Program-made: the position numbers and the translations under genes
Notes under the pieces: model-generated
The model's input: only the letters and a program-made list of their open reading frames with translations
Database searches by the model: none
What the model was told of the DNA's origin: nothing
Assembly: GCA_029931995.1 (NCBI GenBank)
Contig: JAOZQX010000033.1
Span: forward strand, 1-9,544
Length of the DNA: 9,544 bases
Origin: Bacteroidales bacterium
GTDB lineage: Bacteria; Bacteroidota; Bacteroidia; Bacteroidales; GCA-2711565
Reading direction: 5' to 3'
Shown: positions 1-7,432 of the stretch, in pieces
Numbering within the stretch: position 1 is the first letter of the stretch
Layout: every line of letters begins with the position of its first letter

Positions 1-97
1 TAAAAGCAGAACAGCTAAGCTATATTCTAAGAATAAATTATTACTAAAAAACTTGATAAAAAGGTATTGTATTATTGTCAGTTTTTTGAAGAAAATT

Positions 98-118
98 TAA
101 TATGTTTAAATCATATTA
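98..118. repeat. AT-rich inverted repeat in the ferredoxin leader
   Basis: A perfect 7-base inverted repeat (taatatg / catatta) is separated by a 7-base spacer. It lies about 50 bases upstream of the probable ferredoxin promoter. It could be an operator or a weak hairpin. No T-run follows it on either strand, so it does not look like a terminator. In DNA this AT-rich, short inverted repeats also arise by chance. The rest of bases 1-150 shows nothing I can assign. Confidence 0.25.
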
Positions 119-150
119 TTTAGAATTTATATAAATTAATCTTGAGCTAT

Positions 151-177
151 TTGATTTATAGAAACTACGTATATTTG
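151..177 (+). promoter_or_regulatory. Bacteroidota-type promoter of the ferredoxin gene
   Basis: TATATTTG at 170-177 matches the -7 consensus TAnnTTTG of the Bacteroidota primary sigma factor. A TTG at 151-153 (TTTG from 150) sits 16 bases upstream, close to the usual -33 spacing. Transcription would start near 183-185, giving a leader of about 35 bases before the ATG at 218. The consensus is known from the phylum; the start site is inferred. Confidence 0.65.
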
Positions 178-217
178 CACTATCAATTCATCAAATATTA
201 ACAAAAAAAATAAAATC

Positions 218-385
218 ATGGCTTACAAAATAACTGATGATTGTACTGCTTGTGGTACATGTATTGACGAATGCCCAGTTGACGCAATTGCTGAAGGTGA
301 TATCTATGTAATTGATCCAGATATTTGCACTGACTGTGGATCTTGTGCAGACGTTTGTCCAGTTGAAGCGATCGAACCGGAATAG
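218..385 (+). CDS. 2[4Fe-4S] ferredoxin (bacterial/clostridial type), 55 residues
   Basis: This is a small acidic soluble electron carrier. Two complete CxxCxxCxxxCP cluster motifs are visible: Cys9, 12, 15, 19 followed by Pro20, and Cys37, 40, 43, 47 followed by Pro48. Each half supplies three cysteines to one [4Fe-4S] cluster and the fourth to the other. The internal two-fold repeat, ITDDCTACGTC against IDPDICTDCGSC, is typical of the family, and 55 residues is the usual length. The ATG follows an A-rich tract without a Shine-Dalgarno sequence, as is common in this phylum. The gene has its own promoter upstream and a terminator downstream, so it looks monocistronic and separate from sucA. 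Likely partners are low-potential oxidoreductases such as pyruvate:ferredoxin oxidoreductase, but none is encoded here. The family call is very secure; the partner is unknown. Confidence 0.96.
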   Translation: MAYKITDDCTACGTCIDECPVDAIAEGDIYVIDPDICTDCGSCADVCPVEAIEPE

Positions 386-416
386 AATTTACATTAGTAA
401 AATTCATAACATTTAA

Positions 417-446
417 AGTCAGTCGAATTTCGGCTGGCTTTTTTTA
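417..446 (+). terminator. Rho-independent terminator after ferredoxin
   Basis: The arm 417-426 (agtcagtcga) pairs with 430-439 (tcggctggct) around a 3-base loop. This makes a 10-base-pair stem with two G-U pairs. A run of six T at 440-445 follows, then more T-rich sequence. It begins 31 bases after the ferredoxin stop and separates the ferredoxin transcript from sucA. Confidence 0.88.
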
Positions 447-506
447 TTTTTCTTATTGTGAAAAAATTAACTACAAGTACTGTAAATAAGCTATTTAAAT
501 AATTTG

Positions 507-514
507 TAATTTTG
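507..514 (+). promoter_or_regulatory. Possible -7 element for the sucA operon
   Basis: TAATTTTG at 507-514 fits the TAnnTTTG consensus and would start transcription about 20 bases before the sucA ATG. I see no good TTG at the expected -33 distance, so this is only a candidate. A promoter is nevertheless expected between the terminator at 417-446 and the ATG at 542. Confidence 0.4.
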
Positions 515-541
515 CTTATTAAGACTAAAGAAAAATAAAGG

Positions 542-3391
542 ATGGATAAATTTTCCTACTTAAATACAATTGATCCTGAAATGATTGAGGATCTTTACCA
601 AAAAATTTTAGAAGATCCGAATTCGGTTGACGAAAGCTGGAGATTGTTTTTTGAAGGTTTTGAATTTTCACGAACCAATTATTCTCAATCCGAAAAAGAT
701 GTTAGGGTTTACCCTGATGAATTCAAGGTTATAAACCTGATCAATGCATATCGTCAGCGTGGTCACTTATTTACAGAAACCAATCCGGTTAGGAAACGCC
801 GCTCCTACTCTCCTACCCTAGATATTGAAAATTTTGGTTTATCGAAATCAGACCTAAGCAAACTTTTTCAAGCAGGTACAGAGATTGGAATCGGGCGAAG
901 CAGTTTAAACGATATAATTTCTCACCTGAAAGAAACATATTGTAAATCTGTTGGGGTTGAATACGAATACATTCGTAATACAGAAATTGTCAACTGGATG
1001 CGCGAGCGCATGGAATCAACAAAAAATGCTTACCCTTTTACCCTCGAAGACAAAAAATACATATTAAGAAAATTAGGACGCGCAGTTTTCTTCGAAAAAT
1101 TTATACATAAAAGATTTCCCGGTCAAAAGCGTTTTTCTCTTGAAGGTGCCGAATCACTTATTCCTGCTCTGGATGCAATTATGGAACAAGGCGCCAATCT
1201 TGGTAATAAGGAATTTATAATTGGGATGGCCCACCGAGGCCGATTAAATGTTTTAGGCAATATTTTAAGAAAACCTTTTGGTGATATTTTTAGCGAATTT
1301 GAAGGTAAAGAATTTGATGATGAATATTTATTAGGTGATGTAAAATATCATTTGGGGTACACAGCTTCGCGGAAAACAACTAAGGGGAAGAAAGTAAAAC
1401 TTACGTTGAGCCCTAACCCCTCTCATTTGGAAGCTGTAAATCCTGTTGTTGAAGGAATTGTGCGGGCAAAAATAGATCACGACTATGATGGAGATGCCAA
1501 TAAAATAAGCCCAATACTGATTCATGGTGATGCCTCCATTGCAGGCCAAGGAATTACATACGAAGTCATTCAAATGTCGGGACTTAAAGGTTACCAAACC
1601 GGCGGCACAATACATTTGGTCATCAATAACCAAATTGGTTTTACTACAGATTATCTGGATGGGCGAACCAGCACCTATTGCACCGATTTAGCGAAATCTA
1701 TTCAATCACCTGTTTTCCACGTAAATGGCGATGATGTTGAGGCCGTTGTACATGCCATTCTTTTTGCAATTGAATACAGGCAAAAATTTCATAAAGATGT
1801 TTTCATAGATCTTTTATGTTATCGAAAATATGGTCATAACGAAGGCGATGAGCCACGTTTCACTCAACCTCTACTTTATAAAGAAATCGCTAAACATCCC
1901 AATCCATATGAAATCTATAAAGAAAAGCTCCTTAAACTGGGTAGCATAAGTCAAGAGGAAATAAATGAACGGGAAACTAAGCGAAACTCTTTGTTTGAAA
2001 GAAGCTTTGAAGATTCCAAAAAAATTGAAAAAACACATGTTTCTTTCTTTCTAGAGGAAATCTGGAAAAATATTCGAAAAGCTGTAGATAAAGATTTTGA
2101 AAGCTCACCTGATACAAGTTTAAGCAAAGAAATTTTGTTTGAAATTGGTGATAAAATCACTGATTTCCCTGAAAATACCAAGCTGTTCAGAAAAACGACC
2201 CAACTTTTATCAACCCGTAAAAAAATGGTATTGGACGGTAATGCTATTGACTGGGCCATGGGCGAACAACTGGCGTACGGCAGCCTTTTAAATGAAGGAA
2301 TACCTATCCGCTTGAGTGGACAAGATGTTGCCCGCGGTACTTTTTCTCATCGCCATTCCGTTTTAAGATTGGAAGATTCGGAAGAAGAATACACTCCATT
2401 AAATCACATTAATAATAAGCAAGCAAAAATTGAAATCTACAATTCACCTCTGTCGGAATATGGAGTATTAGGATTTGACTATGGCTACTCTTTAACAAGT
2501 CCAAACAGTTTAACCATTTGGGAAGCACAATTTGGCGATTTTAATAATGGAGCACAAGTCATCATTGACCAGTTTTTAAGCAGCGCCGAAGATAAGTGGA
2601 ATGTTATGAACGACCTCGTATTGTACCTCCCACACGGATACGAAGGTCAGGGTCCCGAGCATTCCAGTGCAAGGCTTGAACGTTTCCTGATTTTGTGTGC
2701 CGAAAATAACATGCAAATTGCAAACATTACAACACCTGCTAATTTGTTCCATATTCTTCGTCGGCAATTAAAACGCGATTTTCGCAAACCACTCATAATT
2801 TTTACACCCAAGAGTTTGCTTCGACATACCAAATGTGTTTCATCTATTGATGAATTTAGCAAAGGGGGATTTAAAGAAGTAATAGGTGACCATACTGCCG
2901 ATCCGCTATTTGTTAAGAAGGTAATTTTCTGTAGCGGAAAAATCTATTATGAATTACTGGAAGAAAAAGAAAAACTACAAGACGAAGATATTGCCTTGGT
3001 TCGTTTGGAACAAATTTATCCTTTACCCGTAAAACAGCTTAATTCGATCATTGAAAAATATGAAAATGCTGAAACATGGCTGTGGGTACAGGAAGAGCCA
3101 ATAAATATGGGAGCATGGGTCTTTATGCACCATAATTATAAGCACGTACTTCTAAAAGTGATTGCACGCCCTGCCAGTGGTTCGCCGGCAACAGGATCTA
3201 GCAAGTTTCACAAAATCAGTCAACAAAAGATTATTGACAAAGCATTTCAAAAATGCGATTGCCCAAAATTGAACGAAGAATGCGCGATGGTTTGCATTGG
3301 TAATAAATGGAAAACATTTGAAGATCAAGTTGCATCCATAAAAAATAAGAAATTAGATAGTAAAACATTTTCAGCTAAAAAAAAACTATAA
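542..3391 (+). CDS. sucA: 2-oxoglutarate dehydrogenase E1 component (thiamine diphosphate-dependent)
   Basis: E1o decarboxylates 2-oxoglutarate on thiamine diphosphate and passes the succinyl group to the lipoyl arm of E2 in the cytosolic TCA-cycle complex. The N-terminal segment (residues 6-40, YLNTIDPEMIEDLY through SWRLFFEGF) is the conserved E1o N-terminus that docks to E2. Recognisable signatures are GMAHRGRLNVL at 228-238, YHLG at 269-272, NPSHLEAVNP at 292-301, HGDASIAGQG at 328-337 with NNQIGF at 362-367 (Mg/ThDP binding, Asp330 and Asn363), the YGHNEGDEPRFTQP segment at 430-443, FSHRHSVL at 601-608, the IWEAQFGDF segment near 659-667, and HGYEGQGPEHSSAR at 698-711. At 949 residues it is slightly longer than E. 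coli SucA (933). Much of the excess is a tail after about residue 902 with four cysteines (905, 907, 914, 918). The stop lies 15 bases before sucB, so the two are cotranscribed. Confidence 0.98.
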   Translation: MDKFSYLNTIDPEMIEDLYQKILEDPNSVDESWRLFFEGFEFSRTNYSQSEKDVRVYPDEFKVINLINAYRQRGHLFTETNPVRKRRSYSPTLDIENFGLSKSDLSKLFQAGTEIGIGRSSLNDIISHLKETYCKSVGVEYEYIRNTEIVNWMRERMESTKNAYPFTLEDKKYILRKLGRAVFFEKFIHKRFPGQKRFSLEGAESLIPALDAIMEQGANLGNKEFIIGMAHRGRLNVLGNILRKPFGDIFSEFEGKEFDDEYLLGDVKYHLGYTASRKTTKGKKVKLTLSPNPSHLEAVNPVVEGIVRAKIDHDYDGDANKISPILIHGDASIAGQGITYEVIQMSGLKGYQTGGTIHLVINNQIGFTTDYLDGRTSTYCTDLAKSIQSPVFHVNGDDVEAVVHAILFAIEYRQKFHKDVFIDLLCYRKYGHNEGDEPRFTQPLLYKEIAKHPNPYEIYKEKLLKLGSISQEEINERETKRNSLFERSFEDSKKIEKTHVSFFLEEIWKNIRKAVDKDFESSPDTSLSKEILFEIGDKITDFPENTKLFRKTTQLLSTRKKMVLDGNAIDWAMGEQLAYGSLLNEGIPIRLSGQDVARGTFSHRHSVLRLEDSEEEYTPLNHINNKQAKIEIYNSPLSEYGVLGFDYGYSLTSPNSLTIWEAQFGDFNNGAQVIIDQFLSSAEDKWNVMNDLVLYLPHGYEGQGPEHSSARLERFLILCAENNMQIANITTPANLFHILRRQLKRDFRKPLIIFTPKSLLRHTKCVSSIDEFSKGGFKEVIGDHTADPLFVKKVIFCSGKIYYELLEEKEKLQDEDIALVRLEQIYPLPVKQLNSIIEKYENAETWLWVQEEPINMGAWVFMHHNYKHVLLKVIARPASGSPATGSSKFHKISQQKIIDKAFQKCDCPKLNEECAMVCIGNKWKTFEDQVASIKNKKLDSKTFSAKKKL

Positions 3392-3406
3392 AAACTAAAT
3401 TGCCAA

Positions 3407-4651
3407 ATGAGATTAGAAATTAAAGTGCCCAGTCCGGGCGAATCGATTACCCAAGTTCAATTAGCAAACTGGCTTATTGAAGATGGTGAGTATGTTGAGA
3501 AAGACCAGGAAATTGCAGAAATTGATTCCGATAAAGCGACCTTAAGCATTAGTGCCGAAGCCGATGGTAAAATCAAAATTAGTGTTGAAACCGGGGAAAC
3601 GATTGATGTTGGGGCGGTTATTGCAATTATTGACACTGAAGCAAAAGGAGAGAAAAAGACTAAGGCAAAAACAGAGGTAAAGGAAGAGAAAAAAGTTGAA
3701 ATGGAAATTCCTAAGAAAAAAAATAATGCAAAAGAGAAACCTTCGCTTGCTCACATTTCTCCATTGGCTCAGAAACTCATGCAAAAAAATAATATTTCCG
3801 AATCTGAGTTGATTGATTTCTTTAAATCTATGAGAGTATCAAAAAAAGATGTGGAGTTTTATTTAAGTAAGAAAGATAATTATAAAACCACAGAAATGGC
3901 AAACCAAAGCTGGGGCGGAACACGTGAAACAAGCCGCTCAAAGATGTCGACATTACGAATCAAACTTGCCGAAAGGCTAGTATCCGTTAAAAACGAAACG
4001 GCCATGCTCACCACTTTTAACGAAGTTAACATGAGTCCAATCATGAATATCCGTAAACAATACAAGGATTTTTTTATGGAAAAACATGGAGTAAGTCTGG
4101 GTTTTATGTCGTTTTTCACAAAAGCAATTACAGAAGCATTTCAACATTTTCCTCAAATTAACTCAATGATTGATGGGGATGAAATCATTACTCACAATTA
4201 TGCCGATGTTGGAATCGCGGTTAGCGCACCAAAAGGATTGGTTGTTTCTGTTATCAGAAATGCCGAAACTTTGAGTTTGGCAGAGATTGAACTCGGCATA
4301 AAAACAATGGCCAAAAAAGCACGTGATAATAAAATTACATTGGACGACATGAAAGGTGGAACCTTCACCATTACAAACGGAGGCGTTTTCGGGAGTATGT
4401 TATCTACACCCATTATCAATCCTCCGCAAAGTGCAATTTTAGGAATGCATAATATTGTTGAACGCCCAATAGCTGTTAATGGAAAGGTTGAAATTCATCC
4501 GATTATGTATGTTGCTTTATCTTACGATCATCGAATTATTGACGGAAAAGACTCGGTAGGATTTCTTGTAAAAATTAAAGAATTACTCGAAAATCCGATT
4601 CAAATGTTGTTTTCCGGAAATGATCCGGTAACAAAACTTTTAGATTTATAA
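3407..4651 (+). CDS. sucB: Dihydrolipoyl succinyltransferase, E2 of 2-oxoglutarate dehydrogenase
   Basis: E2o transfers succinyl from its lipoyl arm to CoA and forms the core of the complex. The domains in order are a lipoyl domain (about 1-77) with the lipoylated lysine at Lys43 in the motif DSDKA; a charged Lys/Glu-rich linker (about 79-113); a peripheral-subunit-binding region (about 116-153); and the acyltransferase domain (about 178-414). The catalytic motif YDHRIIDG is at 373-380, with His375 and Asp379. The segments [13 protein letters not shown] and [12 protein letters not shown] are also characteristic. Its position directly after sucA supports E2o rather than another acyltransferase, though family members are similar. 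The subunit-binding region lacks the usual glycine-rich GTG loop before the final helix and reads SMRVSKKDV instead. At 414 residues the length is normal. No E3 gene is adjacent. Confidence 0.95.
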   Translation: MRLEIKVPSPGESITQVQLANWLIEDGEYVEKDQEIAEIDSDKATLSISAEADGKIKISVETGETIDVGAVIAIIDTEAKGEKKTKAKTEVKEEKKVEMEIPKKKNNAKEKPSLAHISPLAQKLMQKNNISESELIDFFKSMRVSKKDVEFYLSKKDNYKTTEMANQSWGGTRETSRSKMSTLRIKLAERLVSVKNETAMLTTFNEVNMSPIMNIRKQYKDFFMEKHGVSLGFMSFFTKAITEAFQHFPQINSMIDGDEIITHNYADVGIAVSAPKGLVVSVIRNAETLSLAEIELGIKTMAKKARDNKITLDDMKGGTFTITNGGVFGSMLSTPIINPPQSAILGMHNIVERPIAVNGKVEIHPIMYVALSYDHRIIDGKDSVGFLVKIKELLENPIQMLFSGNDPVTKLLDL

Positions 4652-4687
4652 CAGATTCACCATCTTTGCAAATAAATAGTTTTCTAA

Positions 4688-6259
4688 ATGAGAAAAAAAG
4701 TTGATTTTCTAGTTATTGGTTCGGGTATTGCAGGTTTAAGTTATGCAATAAAAGTTGCCGATCACGGAAAAGTAATAGTTATTGCAAAAGATAAGGCTGA
4801 AGAAACAGCAACCCGTTATGCCCAAGGCGGGATAGCTGCAGTAATGTACACGCCTGATACATACGAGAAACATATTCGAGATACTATGATAGCCGGCGAT
4901 GAGTTAAGTAATCCTGAAATAGTTAGAATTACAATAACCGAATCGACGGACAGGGTTAAAGAACTTATTAAGTGGGGAACTCAATTTGATAAAGAAGAAA
5001 ATGGGAAATATGATTTGGCAAAAGAAGGTGGACATTCCGAATATCGTGTTCTTCATCATAAAGATAATACAGGTACTGAGATCCAACGGGCTCTTCTAGA
5101 AAAAGTAAGGAACCATCCAAACATCACCATACTTGAAAATTATTTCACCGTTGATTTAATTACACAACACCACCTTGGCTTTGAGTTAAATAAAAAAACA
5201 AAACACATCTGTTGTTACGGAGCTTATGTTTTAAACCCAAAAACCAAAAAAATTGACACTATTTTGTCGAAGATTACATTACTTGCCACAGGCGGAGCCG
5301 GCAATGTTTATGCCACAACCACCAATCCTGAAGTTGCAACCGGCGATGGAGTAGCCATGGTTTACCGTGCTAAAGGAATCATTGAAAATATGGAGTTCAT
5401 ACAATTCCATCCAACCTCATTATACAACCCAGGTGAAACGCCTTCGTTTCTGATAACTGAAGCCATGCGAGGTGCAGGTGGGATATTAAAAACAAGCAAA
5501 GGCGACGAATTCATGAATAAATATGATGAAAGAGGATGCCTTGCCCCACGCGATATTGTGGCTCGTGCAATAGATACGGAGATGAAAATAAGCGGAGATG
5601 ATTTTGTTTATCTGGATTGTACACATATTGACACAAACCATCTGATAAATGAATTTCCAACTATTTATGCAAAATGTTTAAGTATCGGTATTGATATTAC
5701 AAAAGAAATGATTCCGGTTGTACCTGCTGCCCATTATACTTGTGGCGGGATCAAGGTAAATGAATTTGCGCAAAGTTCTATCCAAAACTTATATGCCTCA
5801 GGCGAATGTGCTTCAACCGGATTGCATGGTGCCAATCGTCTTGCTTCAAATTCATTATTGGAGTCAGCAGTTTTTTCGCATCGTGCCAGCATCAATGCAA
5901 TACAAAAAATCAAAGAGATTGATTATAATAATGATATCCCTGATTGGGATGCTAGTGGCGCTGAATATAATGAAGAGATGATTTTAATTACTCAAACTTA
6001 TAAAGAACTCCAATCGATAATGAGTAATTATGTAGGAATAGTTCGATCAAATTTACGTTTAAAGAGAGCCCTTGATCGATTGGAAATTATTTATCGAGAA
6101 ACTGAAGAGTTATACGATAAGTCAATTTTAACAATACAAATTTGTGAATTACGCAACCTAATTAATGTTGCATACCTTGTAATAAAAATGGCTGTTCAGC
6201 GTAAAGAAAGCAGAGGCTTACATTATTCTATTGATTATCCAAAAGAGAGAGAAAAATAA
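4688..6259 (+). CDS. nadB: L-aspartate oxidase (FAD), first step of de novo NAD synthesis
   Basis: NadB oxidises L-aspartate to iminoaspartate, which NadA condenses with dihydroxyacetone phosphate to quinolinate; oxygen or fumarate reoxidises the flavin. The N-terminal FAD-binding motif GSGIAGL is at 11-17. The EGGHS segment at 113-117, FHPTSLY at 240-246, APRDIVARAI at 286-295, PAAHYTCGG at 346-354 and LHGANRLASNSLLE at 379-392 follow family order. By alignment from memory, His241, Arg288, His349 and Arg384 correspond to E. coli active-site residues His244, Arg290, His351 and Arg386. HYTCGG and the C-terminal helical domain with RKESRGLH (505-512) favour NadB over fumarate reductase or succinate dehydrogenase flavoproteins. 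At 523 residues the length is normal. The gene begins 36 bases after sucB and ends 6 bases before the next gene. nadA and nadC do not adjoin it. Confidence 0.95.
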   Translation: MRKKVDFLVIGSGIAGLSYAIKVADHGKVIVIAKDKAEETATRYAQGGIAAVMYTPDTYEKHIRDTMIAGDELSNPEIVRITITESTDRVKELIKWGTQFDKEENGKYDLAKEGGHSEYRVLHHKDNTGTEIQRALLEKVRNHPNITILENYFTVDLITQHHLGFELNKKTKHICCYGAYVLNPKTKKIDTILSKITLLATGGAGNVYATTTNPEVATGDGVAMVYRAKGIIENMEFIQFHPTSLYNPGETPSFLITEAMRGAGGILKTSKGDEFMNKYDERGCLAPRDIVARAIDTEMKISGDDFVYLDCTHIDTNHLINEFPTIYAKCLSIGIDITKEMIPVVPAAHYTCGGIKVNEFAQSSIQNLYASGECASTGLHGANRLASNSLLESAVFSHRASINAIQKIKEIDYNNDIPDWDASGAEYNEEMILITQTYKELQSIMSNYVGIVRSNLRLKRALDRLEIIYRETEELYDKSILTIQICELRNLINVAYLVIKMAVQRKESRGLHYSIDYPKEREK

Positions 6260-6265
6260 AATCAG

Positions 6266-6796
6266 ATGGCTTTAATAAAAGCAGTTAAAGGAATACACCC
6301 AAAATTTGGAAAAAATTGCTTCATCGCAAATAATGCGACTATTGTTGGAGATGTAGTTATGGGTGATAATTGCAGCATATGGTTTAACGGTGTAGTACGA
6401 GGCGACGTACATTATATAAGAATTGGAGATAATGTGAACATCCAAGATGGAGCAATTGTTCACTGTACCTACAAAGTAGCACCAGTTAATATCGGGAACA
6501 ATGTTTCAATTGCCCATGGAGCAATTATTCATGGATGCACTATTCACGACAATGTTTTAATAGGTATGGGTGCCATTATTATGGATCACGCAATAATTGA
6601 AAGTAATTCAATAATTGCTGCCGGAGCTATCGTTTCAAAAAATACGGTGGTTAAATCGGGTAGTGTGTACGGAGGTGTACCTGCAAAAAAAATCAAATCA
6701 ATCAATAAAGAATTATCTGAGGGAGAGATACTCCGAATTGCCAACAGCTATGCAATGTATGCTAGTTGGTATGACGATGAAAAAGATAAGATATAA
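6266..6796 (+). CDS. Gamma-carbonic-anhydrase-like hexapeptide-repeat protein (YrdA/PaaY type)
   Basis: The protein is a left-handed parallel beta-helix built from hexapeptide repeats (about residues 17-140), seen as repeated I/V-G-D/N-N spacing such as IGDNVNIQDG and IGNNVSIAHG. A short C-terminal helix follows (about 145-170). Proteins of this fold form trimers with a metal between subunits. His66, His84 and His89 match the three zinc/iron ligands of gamma-carbonic anhydrases, and Arg46, Asp48 and Gln60 match the conserved Arg-Asp-Gln set. At 176 residues it is the short form, without the acidic loop of the archaeal enzyme Cam. Short homologues are not always active as carbonic anhydrases, so activity is uncertain. 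It lies 6 bases after nadB, so it is almost certainly cotranscribed, and it is the last gene before a terminator. The family call is secure; the function is not. Confidence 0.93.
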   Translation: MALIKAVKGIHPKFGKNCFIANNATIVGDVVMGDNCSIWFNGVVRGDVHYIRIGDNVNIQDGAIVHCTYKVAPVNIGNNVSIAHGAIIHGCTIHDNVLIGMGAIIMDHAIIESNSIIAAGAIVSKNTVVKSGSVYGGVPAKKIKSINKELSEGEILRIANSYAMYASWYDDEKDKI

Positions 6797-6802
6797 ACAG
6801 AA

Positions 6803-6835
6803 AAGTCTCCTTGCTGCATAGCAAGGAAACTTTTT
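6803..6835. terminator. Bidirectional terminator between convergent operons
   Basis: A perfect 8-base-pair stem (6808-6815 tccttgct with 6820-6827 agcaagga) closes a 4-base loop. An outer 4-base-pair extension (aagt 6803-6806 with actt 6829-6832) follows after one mismatch. Five T (6831-6835) follow on the + strand. Four A (6801-6804) precede it, giving a T-run on the - strand. It starts 6 bases after the carbonic-anhydrase-like stop and lies about 20 bases beyond the ompH stop on the other strand, so it can serve both. Confidence 0.88.
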
Positions 6836-6856
6836 ATATATGTTTAAAAAAGAGTC

Positions 6857-7369
6857 TTATTCAATTCCAAGTTTAGTTTTTACAAGAGCCATAATATTAT
6901 CACCATTCTCATAAAATGCCAATCCACCAGTACTTACATCAAAAATATACGTATAAGCATTTTCTTTAGCTACATCCGAAATTGCTTTTTGGGCACGTGT
7001 AACTAAGGGATTAAACAATTCAGCTTGTTTGCGCTGAAGATCTTGATCGGCAGTTTGTTGAAATTGCTGAATTCTTGTTTGCATATCCTGAATTTCTTTC
7101 TCCTTTGTCTGTCTGATAATTTGAGACATAGTATTATAGTTGTTCTGATAATCCTGAGCTTTGGTTTGATATTCCTGATACATTGTTTGCATGGTTTGCT
7201 CAAGAGATGCTCTATGTGCATTTAATGCAGTTTCAACAGTATCCATACCTGGCATCACTTGCATTAACTCCGTGCTATTTACATATCCAAATTTTGCATC
7301 GGCCTGAGCATATAAACTTGAAACCCCTGCTAAAAGAACAAAGCTGATTACTACTATTAATTTTTTCAT
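6857..7369 (-). CDS. OmpH/Skp-family periplasmic chaperone (downstream copy, glutamine-rich)
   Basis: Skp-type proteins are periplasmic trimers whose helical arms hold unfolded outer-membrane proteins on their way to the BAM complex. A signal peptide is clear: MKK, a hydrophobic core at about 4-19, and probable cleavage after Ala21 or Ala23. The mature protein starts with the family beta-strand (KFGYVNSTELM), continues in a long coiled-coil arm (about 45-130) and returns to the core with YTYIFDVSTGGLAFY and a short C-terminal helix. At 170 residues the length is normal. The arm is strikingly glutamine- and methionine-rich (20 Gln in the whole protein), unlike the Lys/Glu-rich neighbour. The gene is the last of the bamA-ompH-ompH group and has its own promoter-like sequence in the 105-base gap upstream. 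No Shine-Dalgarno sequence is seen. The family is secure; client specificity is unknown. Confidence 0.92.
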   Translation of the reverse strand: MKKLIVVISFVLLAGVSSLYAQADAKFGYVNSTELMQVMPGMDTVETALNAHRASLEQTMQTMYQEYQTKAQDYQNNYNTMSQIIRQTKEKEIQDMQTRIQQFQQTADQDLQRKQAELFNPLVTRAQKAISDVAKENAYTYIFDVSTGGLAFYENGDNIMALVKTKLGIE

Positions 7370-7403
7370 GTTGTGTTTTAATTTAGTTACTATTAAAGAG
7401 CGA

Positions 7404-7432
7404 CAAATTTATACAAATAAATTAATAATCAA
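7404..7432 (-). promoter_or_regulatory. Probable internal promoter for the downstream ompH gene
   Basis: Read on the - strand, TTG (7432-7430), an 18-base spacer and TAAATTTG (7411-7404) match the Bacteroidota -33/-7 promoter pattern well. Transcription would start near 7397, giving a leader of about 28 bases before the ATG at 7369. The region is very AT-rich, so a chance match is possible, but both the spacing and the position suit a real promoter. Confidence 0.55.

Noticed and set aside
3..47. Short open stretch at the left edge, possibly the last 14 codons of an upstream gene ending in TAA (…SYILRINYY).
   Set aside because: Too short to recognise. Another frame is also open for about 40 codons in the same AT-rich stretch, so coding cannot be supported.
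216..407. 63-codon antisense open frame opposite the ferredoxin gene.
   Set aside because: It mirrors the ferredoxin codons and resembles no family; the sense frame has two perfect iron-sulfur motifs.
1331..2259. Antisense open frames of about 100 codons inside sucA (1331-1633 and 1951-2259).
   Set aside because: They lie fully inside a strongly conserved gene, have no recognisable motifs and no promoter-like sequence. They are expected shadows.
218..3391. Ferredoxin and sucA as one functional unit, such as a ferredoxin-linked 2-oxoglutarate oxidoreductase system.
   Set aside because: A strong terminator separates them, and SucA is the lipoyl/NAD-dependent type of E1, not the ferredoxin-dependent KorAB type.
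7025..7225. Hydrophobic 66-codon + strand frame opposite the downstream ompH, which looks membrane-like.
   Set aside because: Its leucine-rich character comes from reading the complement of Gln/Met/Lys codons in the ompH coiled coil. It has no independent support.
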